Source of the DNA: CAZYQW01 sp964649825
GTDB taxonomy: Bacteria; Planctomycetota; B15-G4; JADJEK01
DNA: 64,000 nt
Reading direction: 5' to 3'
Assembly: GCA_964649825.1 (NCBI GenBank)
Contig: CAZYQW010000094.1
Location: 1 to 64,000 of the forward strand
Part shown: piece by piece, positions 9,919 to 17,592 of the stretch
How positions within the stretch are numbered: the stretch's first letter is position 1
Layout of the letters: every line of letters begins with the position of its first letter
Notes under the pieces: generated by a model
What the model saw: only the letters and a program-made list of their open reading frames with translations
Database searches by the model: none
Told to the model about the DNA's origin: nothing
Position numbers and translations under genes: made by a program

Positions 9919-10172
9919 GCGAGCACGAGCGGCGCGCCACCCTCGGGGCGGCCGTCGAGCAGGCCGAGCACGCCGTCGGCAAGTCGGAGTCGCTCTATCG
10001 CGAGGGGCTCGTCGACTTCCAGAGTGTGCTCGACAACCAGCGCACCTTGTTCGAGCTCGAGGACGACCTCGCCGTCAGCGAAGCCGACGTCGCGCGCCGG
10101 CTGATCGACCTGTTTCGCACCCTCGGCGGCGGCTGGGAGGCGACCCTTCCGGAGGACGCGGCGTCGCCGTAG
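9849..10172 (+). pseudogene. C-terminal fragment of a TolC/OprM-type efflux outer-membrane protein
   Basis: The 107 residues match the last coiled-coil hairpin of NodT/OprM-type channel proteins: YRETSDALFAYLSEHERRA, then AVGKSESLYREGLVDFQSVL, DNQRTLFELEDDLAVSE and a final LFRTLGGGW. Full-length members have about 450-480 residues, so roughly three quarters are missing and no beta-barrel N-terminal half is found upstream. The reading begins without a proper start. It is probably not functional. Confidence 0.65.
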
Positions 10173-10216
10173 GACCCAGGAACCGGCCGTGGAAAGGAGT
10201 TGGTATCCTTGCCGCG

Positions 10217-11956
10217 ATGATCGCCTCCTGGATCCTCCCCCTCGTGCTGCTCGTGCCGGCGGCGGTCGACGTCGGCGACGTCGTGGAGCCGTTCTCGCTC
10301 GCCGACATCCGCTTCCTACCGCGGACGCTCGACGAGCTCGGCGGGGCGACGGCGTACGTGCTCGTCTTCACGACCTGCGACTGCCCGATCGCGCGGCGCT
10401 ACACCCCGCGTCTGGTCGAGCTCGAGCGCGAATATCGCGATCGCGGCATCCGGTTCCTCCTCGTCAACCCGTCCCCGGGCGACTCGATGACGGACGTCGC
10501 GACCGACATGGTCGAGAACGAGATCTCCTTCCCCGTCTTCAAGGACTTCGGCGCCGTCGCGGCCCGGGCGCTGGGGATCACGCGTACGCCGGAGGCGGTC
10601 GTCCTCGACGGCGCGATGCGGCTCTGCTACCGCGGTCGGATCGACGCCATGTACCGCCTCGGCGGCGTCCGATCGGACCGCGGGCGGGAGGATCTCCGCG
10701 AGGCGATCGACGACGTGCTCGCCGGGCGCGCCGTCCGCGTCGCGACCACGACGGTCGACGGCTGCCGGTTGACGCACGAGGCGGAGATCGAGCCCGATCC
10801 ATCGCTCGATTGGGCCGAGGAGGTGGCTCCGATCTTCATGGCGAACTGCGTGGCGTGCCACCGGCCGGGAGGCGAGGCGCCGTTCTCGCTGCTCGACTAC
10901 GAGCCGGCGGCGGCGAACGCCGCGATGATCGCGGAAGTCGTCTTCCAGCGGCGGATGCCGCCGTGGTACGCGAGCGAGCGACACGGAGAGTTCTCGAACC
11001 GGCGCGGACTGACGGTGGAAGAGCGGCGGACGATCCGCACGTGGGCCGCGTCCGGCGCGAGGCAAGGCGACCCCTCGCGCGCGCCGGCGCCCCCGGACCT
11101 GCCGGCCACCGAGTGGGAGATCGGCGAGCCGGATCTCCTCATCCGGCAGTTCGGACGCACGCGCGTCCCGGCCGACGGCTACGTCCCGTACCAGTACGTG
11201 ATCCTGCCCTACGTCTTCCTCCACGATACGTGGGTCCAGGCGATCCAGATCCGCCCGGAGAATCGCGGCGTCCTCCACCACGCCAACCTCGCCTACGTGA
11301 AGGTGGGCGAGAAGTATCACCCGCAGAACTTCCTGACCGGGCAGGTCCCGGGCGGCGACCCGATGCAGCTCGATCACGGCAGCGCCGTCATGATCCCGGC
11401 CGGATCGGTCCTTGCGCTGCAGGCGCACTACGTCACCAGTGGTCGCGAGGAGCAGGACCGGCTCTCGGTCGGCATCCGCTATCCACGCGAGCGGATCCAG
11501 CAGCGTCTGCGTCACCACCAGATCACGAACACGCGGTTCGAGATCCCGCCGGGGTCGCCTGCCCACGAGGTTCGTGCGTCCCGCACGTACGCGGAACCGA
11601 TCACCGGAGTCGGGCTCTTCTCCCACATGCATCTGCGCGGGCGCGACATGACCTTCGTGGCGACGTACCCGGGGGGCGAGGAGGAAGTGCTCTTGATGGT
11701 CCCGAACTACAGCTTCGACTGGCAGATGTCGTACCGCTGGAGCGATGGGCGTCGCTTCCCGGCCGGCACGCGCATCGAGGTCGTCGCCCACTACGACAAC
11801 TCCGCGTTCAACCCGTACAACCCCGACCCGGGCGCCGCGGTCCGGTTCGGGTTGCAGACGTACCACGAGATGATGTACGGCTTTTTCTTCTACACGGTCG
11901 ACGGCGAGCGGCTCGATCTTGCGGTCGACCCGACCACCGGACGTGTCCAGAACTGA
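10217..11956 (+). CDS. Redoxin / haem c / copper-monooxygenase-like fusion protein
   Basis: 579 residues from the ATG, which is preceded by TATCCT 7 bases upstream and begins a signal-like hydrophobic segment (MIASWILPLVLLVPAAV). Residues ~20-185 form a thioredoxin-like redoxin domain with the dithiol-type motif CDCP near residue 54. A single cytochrome c motif CVACH follows at 211-215 with the PFSLLDYEP segment typical of planctomycete haem-c proteins. Residues ~310-575 resemble the two beta domains of type II copper, ascorbate-dependent monooxygenases, with candidate ligands HH at 354-355 and HMH at 470-472. It is likely periplasmic electron transfer coupled to a copper site; substrate unknown. 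An earlier in-frame start would add about 140 implausible residues. Confidence 0.8.
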   Translation: MIASWILPLVLLVPAAVDVGDVVEPFSLADIRFLPRTLDELGGATAYVLVFTTCDCPIARRYTPRLVELEREYRDRGIRFLLVNPSPGDSMTDVATDMVENEISFPVFKDFGAVAARALGITRTPEAVVLDGAMRLCYRGRIDAMYRLGGVRSDRGREDLREAIDDVLAGRAVRVATTTVDGCRLTHEAEIEPDPSLDWAEEVAPIFMANCVACHRPGGEAPFSLLDYEPAAANAAMIAEVVFQRRMPPWYASERHGEFSNRRGLTVEERRTIRTWAASGARQGDPSRAPAPPDLPATEWEIGEPDLLIRQFGRTRVPADGYVPYQYVILPYVFLHDTWVQAIQIRPENRGVLHHANLAYVKVGEKYHPQNFLTGQVPGGDPMQLDHGSAVMIPAGSVLALQAHYVTSGREEQDRLSVGIRYPRERIQQRLRHHQITNTRFEIPPGSPAHEVRASRTYAEPITGVGLFSHMHLRGRDMTFVATYPGGEEEVLLMVPNYSFDWQMSYRWSDGRRFPAGTRIEVVAHYDNSAFNPYNPDPGAAVRFGLQTYHEMMYGFFFYTVDGERLDLAVDPTTGRVQN

Positions 11957-12016
11957 CGGGCAGACCGCGGACCGGCCGATCCGCCCATCCACCGATCCAC
12001 GCATACGGAGCGACCC

Positions 12017-13342
12017 ATGCAGAACGCCGTCGATCCCACCGAACTCGATTCGACCTACCGCGATCACGTCGCGCAGGTGGAGCGCGGGTACGAGCGCGCG
12101 TTCGAGAAGACGGGTTGGAAGGGCGTCGTCCTCCACTCCGGCTCGCCGCGTCCGCGCAGCATCTTCGACGACCAGTCGTGGCCGATGCGGGCCACGCCGC
12201 ATTTCCAGCACTGGATGCCGTTGGTCACGACGCACTCAGCGCTCGTGATCGAGGCCGGCCAGACGCCGAAGCTCCTCTGGAACCAGGCGCTCGGGTTCTG
12301 GGAGGCGCCGCCCGAGCCGGAGACGGATCACTTCTGGAAGCAGTTCGCGGTCCTCGAGTTCACCGACGCCGAGAAGATCAAGGACCACGTACCGAGCGGA
12401 CCCGGCTTCGCGATCATCGGCGAGGACGAGCCGGACGCCAAGGCGTGGGGCTTCGACGCCCGGCAGATCAACCCGGCGGAGCTCCTGGCGGAGCTGGACG
12501 CGCTTCGCACCACGAAGTCCGCGTACGAGCGTCTCTGCCTGGCCGAGGCGAATCGGCGCGCGTGCATCGGGCACGCACGCGTGATGGAGGCGTTTCGGGC
12601 CGGCGATCACAGCGAGCTGAAGCTCCATCTCCTGTACCTCGAGGCGACGGCTCAGGACGACCCCGAGACGCCGTACAAGAACATCGTCGCGCTCGGAGAG
12701 CACGCGGCGACGCTCCATCACGTCAGCTACTCGCGCCGCTCGGAAGGCGCGCAGTCGCTCCTCCTCGACGCGGGGGCGCGATACCAGGGCTACGAGAGCG
12801 ACATCACGCGAACCGGCGTGAAGGGGCAGGGCGCGGCAGCCGACGCGTTCGCGCAGCTCATCGCGGAGATGGAACGGCTGCAGCAGGAGACGTGCCGGCG
12901 GGTGCGGGTCGGCCTCAACTACCAGGATCTGCACAACCAGTCGCATGAGTTGCTCGCGCCGGTGCTGCGCAGCGTCGGCATCGCGAAGGGCAGCGACGCG
13001 GAGCTCGTCGAGAAGGGGATCACGCGGAAGTTCCTGCCGCACGGGCTCGGCCACTCGCTCGGCCTGCAGACCCACGACGTCGGCTGCCGAAACGTGAAGC
13101 CGAACCCCGAGAACCCCTTCCTGCGCAACACGAGCGACATCGAGCCCGGGCAGTGCTTCACGATCGAGCCCGGGTGCTACTTCATCCGTGCGCTCCTCGA
13201 CGAGCTCAAGGAGACGCCCGACGGAAGGCTCGTCGATTGGAAGATGGTCGACGAGCTGGTTCGTTTCGGCGGAGTCCGAATCGAGGATGACCTCGTGGTC
13301 GGGGAGAGCGGGTTCGAGAACCTCACGCGCGAGCACCTCTGA
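12017..13342 (+). CDS. pepQ: Xaa-Pro dipeptidase (prolidase, M24B)
   Basis: 441 residues, close to the 443 of E. coli PepQ. It hydrolyses dipeptides with C-terminal proline using a dinuclear metal centre in the pita-bread fold. Visible are the first metal aspartates in DAGARYQGYESDITR, the metal histidine in HGLGHSLGLQTHDVG, and the two glutamate segments TIEPGCYFI and GGVRIEDDLVV. The N-terminal domain contains the WNQALGFWE region seen in PepQ. A GGAG sequence lies a few bases before the ATG. It probably forms a separate cytoplasmic housekeeping unit. Confidence 0.9.
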   Translation: MQNAVDPTELDSTYRDHVAQVERGYERAFEKTGWKGVVLHSGSPRPRSIFDDQSWPMRATPHFQHWMPLVTTHSALVIEAGQTPKLLWNQALGFWEAPPEPETDHFWKQFAVLEFTDAEKIKDHVPSGPGFAIIGEDEPDAKAWGFDARQINPAELLAELDALRTTKSAYERLCLAEANRRACIGHARVMEAFRAGDHSELKLHLLYLEATAQDDPETPYKNIVALGEHAATLHHVSYSRRSEGAQSLLLDAGARYQGYESDITRTGVKGQGAAADAFAQLIAEMERLQQETCRRVRVGLNYQDLHNQSHELLAPVLRSVGIAKGSDAELVEKGITRKFLPHGLGHSLGLQTHDVGCRNVKPNPENPFLRNTSDIEPGQCFTIEPGCYFIRALLDELKETPDGRLVDWKMVDELVRFGGVRIEDDLVVGESGFENLTREHL

Positions 13343-13397
13343 TCCGCCGGCGGGGCGCGTCGCTGGTCGGAGATGTTGACGACGCGTGTTCTCCGCC

Positions 13398-14357
13398 TCA
13401 GTCGCAGATTCCGGCGAGGTACCAGCGGTCGAGCTTCGAGTCGCGCACGAGCGCGTAGAGGCCGTGGTCGGTGGTCGCGACCTCGTAGAGGTCGAGGTGA
13501 TCGGCGCGCGTCGGACGAGGACCGAGGAGCAGGCGTGCGGTGAGGATCGGACCCCCGACGCATGCGAAGGCCGTCAATTTGCCGAGCCGCATCCAGGTGC
13601 GAATCTCCTGACGTGGCTCGATGAGCCGGAGCACGGTCGTCCGTTCCACGTGGATCGACGCGCTGCGCGGAGTCTGCGATGGATCGGTCCGATCGTCGAC
13701 GTCGACGCGGAGGCGTGCGCCTCCCAATGCGATCGGAAGCGTCCGCATCGGCACCAAACGGAATCCGGCGCGCTGCACGGTGACTCGAATCGAAGCGGGT
13801 GTCGATGCCTCGAAGCATTCGGTCAGCACGATCACCTGAGCCGAATGCTCGAGCGCCGCGCGCGCGAGCTTGTTCCAGAGCTCGAGATCGAAACCCCCGC
13901 GCTCGCTCCGGCTGACGTCGAGCACCACGAACCGTCTCGAGTGGTTCTCGATCGTCTCGAACGCGGTGGCGAGGCAGAAACCCCACGAGCTGCGCTTCGC
14001 GTCCGCGAAGTCGACGGTCACGACCGATTCGACGCCCGCGAGGGCGTCCGCATCGGGCGGAGCGCCGGCCTGACGCACGTGCTGCGGAGGGGAGATGGTG
14101 ACCGGGCCGACGATCTCGGGATCGAGTCCCGACGAGCGCGCGTGTTCGATGGCTCCGAGCGCAAGGCTCGTCTTCCCGGCCGACGCTCGTCCGCAAACCT
14201 CGACGATCGTGCCCGGTCGCACCCCTCGGTCGAACAGCGCGGCGTCCAGCTCGGGAATGCACGACGACACGAGATCGAGCCGGCCGCCCGAGAGCGTCCG
14301 ATCATCGACGTTCTTCTTCCGGTGGAGGTGCTGAAGATCGGAAGGAGAGGGTGTCAA
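13398..14357 (-). CDS. ImuA-like RecA-fold protein with an ImuB-type C-terminal tail
   Basis: 319 residues starting at TTG with GGGAG upstream. Walker A is GRASAGKTS at 56-64, and the overall RecA-like fold resembles ImuA, the accessory factor of the ImuA-ImuB-DnaE2 mutasome. The last ~55 residues do not look like ImuA: GGPILTARLL, then DLYEVATTDHGLYALV, then DRWYLAGICD follow the pattern of the small domain that ends ImuB-type Y-family proteins (GPERL..., YYRVE..DG.LY...RD....RWYL.G.FD). No imuB or dnaE2 follows; the next gene is a convergent prolidase. A LexA-type box lies 24 bases upstream. Its role is probably SOS-induced DNA damage tolerance. The tail assignment is by pattern memory only. 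Confidence 0.65.
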   Translation of the reverse strand: MTPSPSDLQHLHRKKNVDDRTLSGGRLDLVSSCIPELDAALFDRGVRPGTIVEVCGRASAGKTSLALGAIEHARSSGLDPEIVGPVTISPPQHVRQAGAPPDADALAGVESVVTVDFADAKRSSWGFCLATAFETIENHSRRFVVLDVSRSERGGFDLELWNKLARAALEHSAQVIVLTECFEASTPASIRVTVQRAGFRLVPMRTLPIALGGARLRVDVDDRTDPSQTPRSASIHVERTTVLRLIEPRQEIRTWMRLGKLTAFACVGGPILTARLLLGPRPTRADHLDLYEVATTDHGLYALVRDSKLDRWYLAGICD

Positions 14358-14380
14358 TGACGGACGCTCCCGGTCGAACC

Positions 14381-14395
14381 GAACAAAAGACGAAC
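14381..14395 (-). promoter_or_regulatory. Putative LexA box upstream of imuA-like gene
   Basis: On the minus strand this is GTTCGTCTTTTGTTC, a GTTC-N7-GTTC direct repeat. This architecture is the known LexA operator of Alphaproteobacteria. Two further copies with the same spacing and an A-rich core lie at the next two SOS-type genes, which makes chance unlikely. Confidence 0.75.
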
Positions 14396-14412
14396 AGTTG
14401 ACCCAAAAAAAA

Positions 14413-15096
14413 TCAGGGCAGGTTTCGCATCACTCCGATGGCCCTCCCCTGGATCTTCACGGATTCGACGTAGATCGGATCGAGCGCGTCGTTCGCGGGC
14501 TGGAGGCGGACGCGCGTGGTCCCTCCGGCCGCATCCGGTTCGACATAGACGCGCTTCAACGTCGCCGTCCCGTCGTCGAGCAGCGCCACCGCGATCTGAC
14601 CATTCTCGACGCGCGGCTGCGGACGGATCACCACCAAGTCGCCATCCAAGATGTGATCATCGATCATGCTGTTCCCGACCACTCGCAACGCGTAGGCATC
14701 ATCGGGAACGCCATCACGTGGCATCAGCACGTGCTCGCGCGGATCGTCGATCGCTTCGATCGGGGCGCCGGCCGCGATTCGTCCCCGAATCGGGACGCGT
14801 CGCATGGCCGCCATCGGCCCTTCGTTTTCCGAGAAGGCGCCGCCGACGCCGCTGGGGGCCGCGTGGTCGGCATCGGCCGCAATCCGCGCCTCGTGGAGCC
14901 GCCAGCCATGCGCATCGCCGCCGTTGACGAGGTAGCCCTTCTTCTCGAGCGCACGCAGCATCTGATGGACGGTCGATGCCGCCCGATCGAGCTGGTTCGC
15001 GAGCTCGCGGACGCTGGGTGTCCGGCCGTGCGCCTGCTCGAACGCTCGGAAGGCGCGCACGAGTTCCATCTGTCGCTGCGAGATCGGGAGAGCCAC
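14413..15096 (-). CDS. lexA: LexA SOS repressor
   Basis: 227 residues with GGAGG 6 bases before the ATG. The N-terminal winged helix (about 1-68; recognition region RAASTVHQMLRALEKKGYL) is joined to an S24 peptidase domain. The Ala-Gly autocleavage site is A109-G110 in RGRIAAGAP; the catalytic Ser is S143 in GNSMIDD and the general base is K181 in ATLKRVYV. It represses SOS genes and self-cleaves when RecA filaments form. It is preceded by its own GTTC-N7-GTTC box, indicating autoregulation. A run of eight T follows the stop codon on the coding strand, before the imuA-like promoter. Confidence 0.95.
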   Translation of the reverse strand: MALPISQRQMELVRAFRAFEQAHGRTPSVRELANQLDRAASTVHQMLRALEKKGYLVNGGDAHGWRLHEARIAADADHAAPSGVGGAFSENEGPMAAMRRVPIRGRIAAGAPIEAIDDPREHVLMPRDGVPDDAYALRVVGNSMIDDHILDGDLVVIRPQPRVENGQIAVALLDDGTATLKRVYVEPDAAGGTTRVRLQPANDALDPIYVESVKIQGRAIGVMRNLP

Positions 15097-15129
15097 GGTT
15101 TCCTCCGACGACAGGAGACTCTACCGGCC

Positions 15130-15144
15130 GAACGAAAGGCGAAC
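15130..15144 (-). promoter_or_regulatory. Putative LexA box of lexA
   Basis: Reads GTTCGCCTTTCGTTC on the coding strand of lexA, ending 33 bases before the start codon. A TAGAGT hexamer that could be the -10 element follows it closely, so bound LexA would block RNA polymerase. The spacing is identical to the other two boxes. Confidence 0.78.
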
Positions 15145-15311
15145 AAGCTCTTCCTCGAGATCACCGCGGTTTTTTTTGGGCCGAGGCGCGACCTCGACGC
15201 TCGAGGGGAGCATCGCACTCGGCGGCGACCCGCGGCGCGGCTCGAGGGGCGTCAGGCCGAAGGCGCCGGTCGAGCGCGGGCGGAGGGATCCGCCGGCGGG
15301 ATTTGGCTACC

Positions 15312-15326
15312 GAACGAAACGCGAAC
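15312..15326 (+). promoter_or_regulatory. Putative LexA box of the SPL-like radical SAM gene
   Basis: GAACGAAACGCGAAC is the reverse complement form of GTTC-N7-GTTC. It is followed after four bases by TACGCT, a likely -10 element, which in turn sits 7 bases before the ATG. The operator therefore occupies the spacer or -35 region of a probably leaderless promoter. Confidence 0.72.
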
Positions 15327-15343
15327 GAGCTACGCTTCGTCGC

Positions 15344-16414
15344 ATGGTCGGCGAACCCAGTCACATCCGCGGGCGCGGCACGGGGCTGAACCCGAAGAAC
15401 CGGTTCGAAGAGCTCGACGTCGAAGTCGAGCGCGAGAACGATCTCCCGGGCTCGCCCTGCGCCGGGCCAGCGACCCGTTTCTATCGCGACGCCTCGAAGT
15501 CGATCCTCGTCGAGAACGACAGCCCGGACATCCCGTTCACGTTCAGCGTGAACCCCTACCGGGGGTGCGAGCACGGCTGCGTCTACTGCTATGCGCGTCC
15601 CTACCACGAGTACGTGGGGTTCTCCGCCGGGCTCGACTTCGAGTCGAAGATCCTCGTGAAGGAGGACGCGCCTCGCCTGCTGCGCGCCGAGCTGATGAAG
15701 CCGGCCTGGCGCCCACAGACGATCAACATGAGCGGCGTCACCGACTGCTACCAGCCGATCGAGCGGACGCTCCGGTTGACCCGCGGCTGCCTCGAGGTGC
15801 TCCGCGACTTCCGCAATCCGGTCGGCATCGTGACGAAGAGCTCCCTCGTCGTCCGCGACGCCGACCTGCTGTCCGAGCTGGCCGGCTTCGGAGCGGCCCT
15901 CGTCGCCGTTACTCTGACGACGCTCCAGGACGACCTCGCGGCGAAGATGGAGCCGCGCGCCGCCACGCCCAAGAAGCGGCTCGAGGCGATCGCGTGCCTC
16001 GCCGCGGCCGGCATCCCGACCCACGTGATGGTCTCGCCGGTCGTGCCTGGGCTGAACGACCATGAGATCCCCGCGCTCTTAACGGCCGCGTACGACGCGG
16101 GGGCGCGCAGCGCGAGCCACATCCCGGTGCGGCTGCCGCACGGCGTGAAGGACCTGTTCGAGCAGTGGCTCGAGGACCATTTCCCCGCCGCGAAGGCGAA
16201 GGTCCTGCGCCGTATCCGCAGCATGCACGGTGGGAGGTTGAACGATCCTCGGTTCGGGTCGCGCTTCCGTGGCGAGGGCGTCTTCGCGGACGAGATCGAG
16301 AGCCTGTTCCAGGTCGCGAGGCACCGCGCCGGCTTCGCGGCCGATCCGGTGTCGCTCTCGGTCGCCGCGTTTCGCCGCCCGGGTCCGCGCCAAGGAACGC
16401 TGTTCGCTTCGTGA
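15344..16414 (+). CDS. SPL-like radical SAM protein (PA0069/Rv2578c type)
   Basis: 356 residues from the ATG. The radical SAM cluster motif is C75-EHG-C79-VY-C82, within NPYRGCEHGCVYCYARP, the signature of the group related to spore photoproduct lyase. Members are annotated as putative DNA-repair radical SAM enzymes; the chemistry of this branch is not settled. The AdoMet-binding region continues with INMSGVTDCYQPIE and VTKSSLVVRD. A LexA-type operator just upstream supports a DNA-damage role. It is divergent from lexA, with 247 bases between their starts. Confidence 0.9.
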   Translation: MVGEPSHIRGRGTGLNPKNRFEELDVEVERENDLPGSPCAGPATRFYRDASKSILVENDSPDIPFTFSVNPYRGCEHGCVYCYARPYHEYVGFSAGLDFESKILVKEDAPRLLRAELMKPAWRPQTINMSGVTDCYQPIERTLRLTRGCLEVLRDFRNPVGIVTKSSLVVRDADLLSELAGFGAALVAVTLTTLQDDLAAKMEPRAATPKKRLEAIACLAAAGIPTHVMVSPVVPGLNDHEIPALLTAAYDAGARSASHIPVRLPHGVKDLFEQWLEDHFPAAKAKVLRRIRSMHGGRLNDPRFGSRFRGEGVFADEIESLFQVARHRAGFAADPVSLSVAAFRRPGPRQGTLFAS

Positions 16415-16446
16415 ACCGGGCGCCGCCACCGGTATCATTCCGCGCC

Positions 16447-16554
16447 ATGGCCGGCTCGTCGCGTCTCTCCCTCGTGCTGATCCTGGGCGCGTTCGCCGCT
16501 GGCGTGGGCGGCGAGCCGCCCCTCGTGGTCGTCGACGAACGCGCCGGCGACTGA
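16447..16554 (+). CDS. Small exported peptide or leader ORF
   Basis: 35 codons: a hydrophobic signal-like stretch (SRLSLVLILGAFAAGVGG) followed by EPPLVVVDERAGD and a stop. TATCAT lies 8 bases before the ATG, matching the leaderless pattern elsewhere in the window. It is in the same frame as, and 27 bases before, the antiporter start, so it could be a leader peptide or a real small protein. The intervening TGA is not in a redox motif, so I do not read it as selenocysteine. Confidence 0.35.
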   Translation: MAGSSRLSLVLILGAFAAGVGGEPPLVVVDERAGD

Positions 16555-16581
16555 CCGGCAAGATCCAACGGAGGGAACGTC

Positions 16582-17565
16582 TTGCTCGGTACCGTTGCGT
16601 GGTTGATCGTCGGTCTCGTCCTGCTCGTGGGCGGCGGGGACCTTCTCGTGCGGGGCGCGTCGGGGCTCGCGCGACACTTCGGGGTCTCGGCGCTCGTGAT
16701 CGGCCTTACGGTGGTCGCGTTCGGGACCAGCGCGCCGGAGCTGGCCGTCAACATCATCGGCGCATTGGAGGGCAAGAGCGACATCGCGTTCGGGAACGTG
16801 ATCGGATCGAATCTCGCCAACATCGGGCTGGTGCTCGGCCTCACCGCGTTGGTGCGGCCCCTCACGATCCAGGGCATCATCATCGTCCGCGAGATCCCGC
16901 TGATGCTGCTGGGGACGGCCGCGACGGTCATCCTGATCCTCGATCCCATGCTGCGGGGCGGCATCGCGGTCATCGACCGTGCCGACGGCTGCTTGCTGCT
17001 GCTCCTGTTCACGGTCTTCCTGTACACCGCGATCGGTGACGTGGTGCGGAACCGGCGCTCCGATCCGCTCGTCGCGCAGGCCGAACACTTCACCAGCCCC
17101 AGCGGGACGAGGGTCGGACTGCTCGCCAACGTACTCATGACGCTGGCCGGCCTCGCCGCGCTCGTCTACGGCGGCGACCGAACGGTCGAGGCGGCGGCGC
17201 GCATCGCGCAGGCGCTCGAGGTCCCCGACGTCGTGATCGGCTTGCTGCTGGTGGCCGTCGGGACGAGCCTGCCGGAGCTGGCCACCTCGATCGTCGCCGT
17301 CCATCGTGGCGAGACCGACATCGCGGTGGGAAACGTCGTGGGATCGAACGTGTTCAACCTGCTGCTCGTCCTCGGGACGACGGCGGTCATCCGCGACGTT
17401 CCCGTGCCGCAGGGTGGGTTGGTCGACGTGTTCGCGGTACTGGTGCTGTCGTTCCTGCTGCTGCCGTTGTGCATGACGTATGACCGGCGGCTCGTGCGTC
17501 GCGAAGGGTTCGTGCTCTTCGGGGCGTGGGTGGGGTACTGCTCCTGGCGCTTCTTGCAGTCGTAG
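16582..17565 (+). CDS. Calcium/sodium antiporter (CaCA family, YrbG type)
   Basis: 327 residues, TTG start with GGAGGG about 7 bases upstream. About ten transmembrane helices in two homologous halves. The two alpha repeats that form the cation site are visible: GTSAPELAVNIIGALEG with GNVIGSNLANIGL in the first half, and GTSLPELATSIVAVHRG with GNVVGSNVFNLLL in the second. It exchanges Ca2+ for Na+ across the inner membrane. It probably shares a transcript with the preceding 35-codon ORF and converges on the vWA gene. Confidence 0.92.
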   Translation: MLGTVAWLIVGLVLLVGGGDLLVRGASGLARHFGVSALVIGLTVVAFGTSAPELAVNIIGALEGKSDIAFGNVIGSNLANIGLVLGLTALVRPLTIQGIIIVREIPLMLLGTAATVILILDPMLRGGIAVIDRADGCLLLLLFTVFLYTAIGDVVRNRRSDPLVAQAEHFTSPSGTRVGLLANVLMTLAGLAALVYGGDRTVEAAARIAQALEVPDVVIGLLLVAVGTSLPELATSIVAVHRGETDIAVGNVVGSNVFNLLLVLGTTAVIRDVPVPQGGLVDVFAVLVLSFLLLPLCMTYDRRLVRREGFVLFGAWVGYCSWRFLQS

Positions 17566-17592
17566 TGCCGATCGTCGCCCTCCCGCCCGCGC

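Noticed and set aside
16447..17565. Reading the TGA between the 35-codon ORF and the antiporter as selenocysteine
   Set aside because: The frames agree, but the TGA is not in a redox motif, the antiporter has its own TTG and GGAGGG, and its known family starts there.
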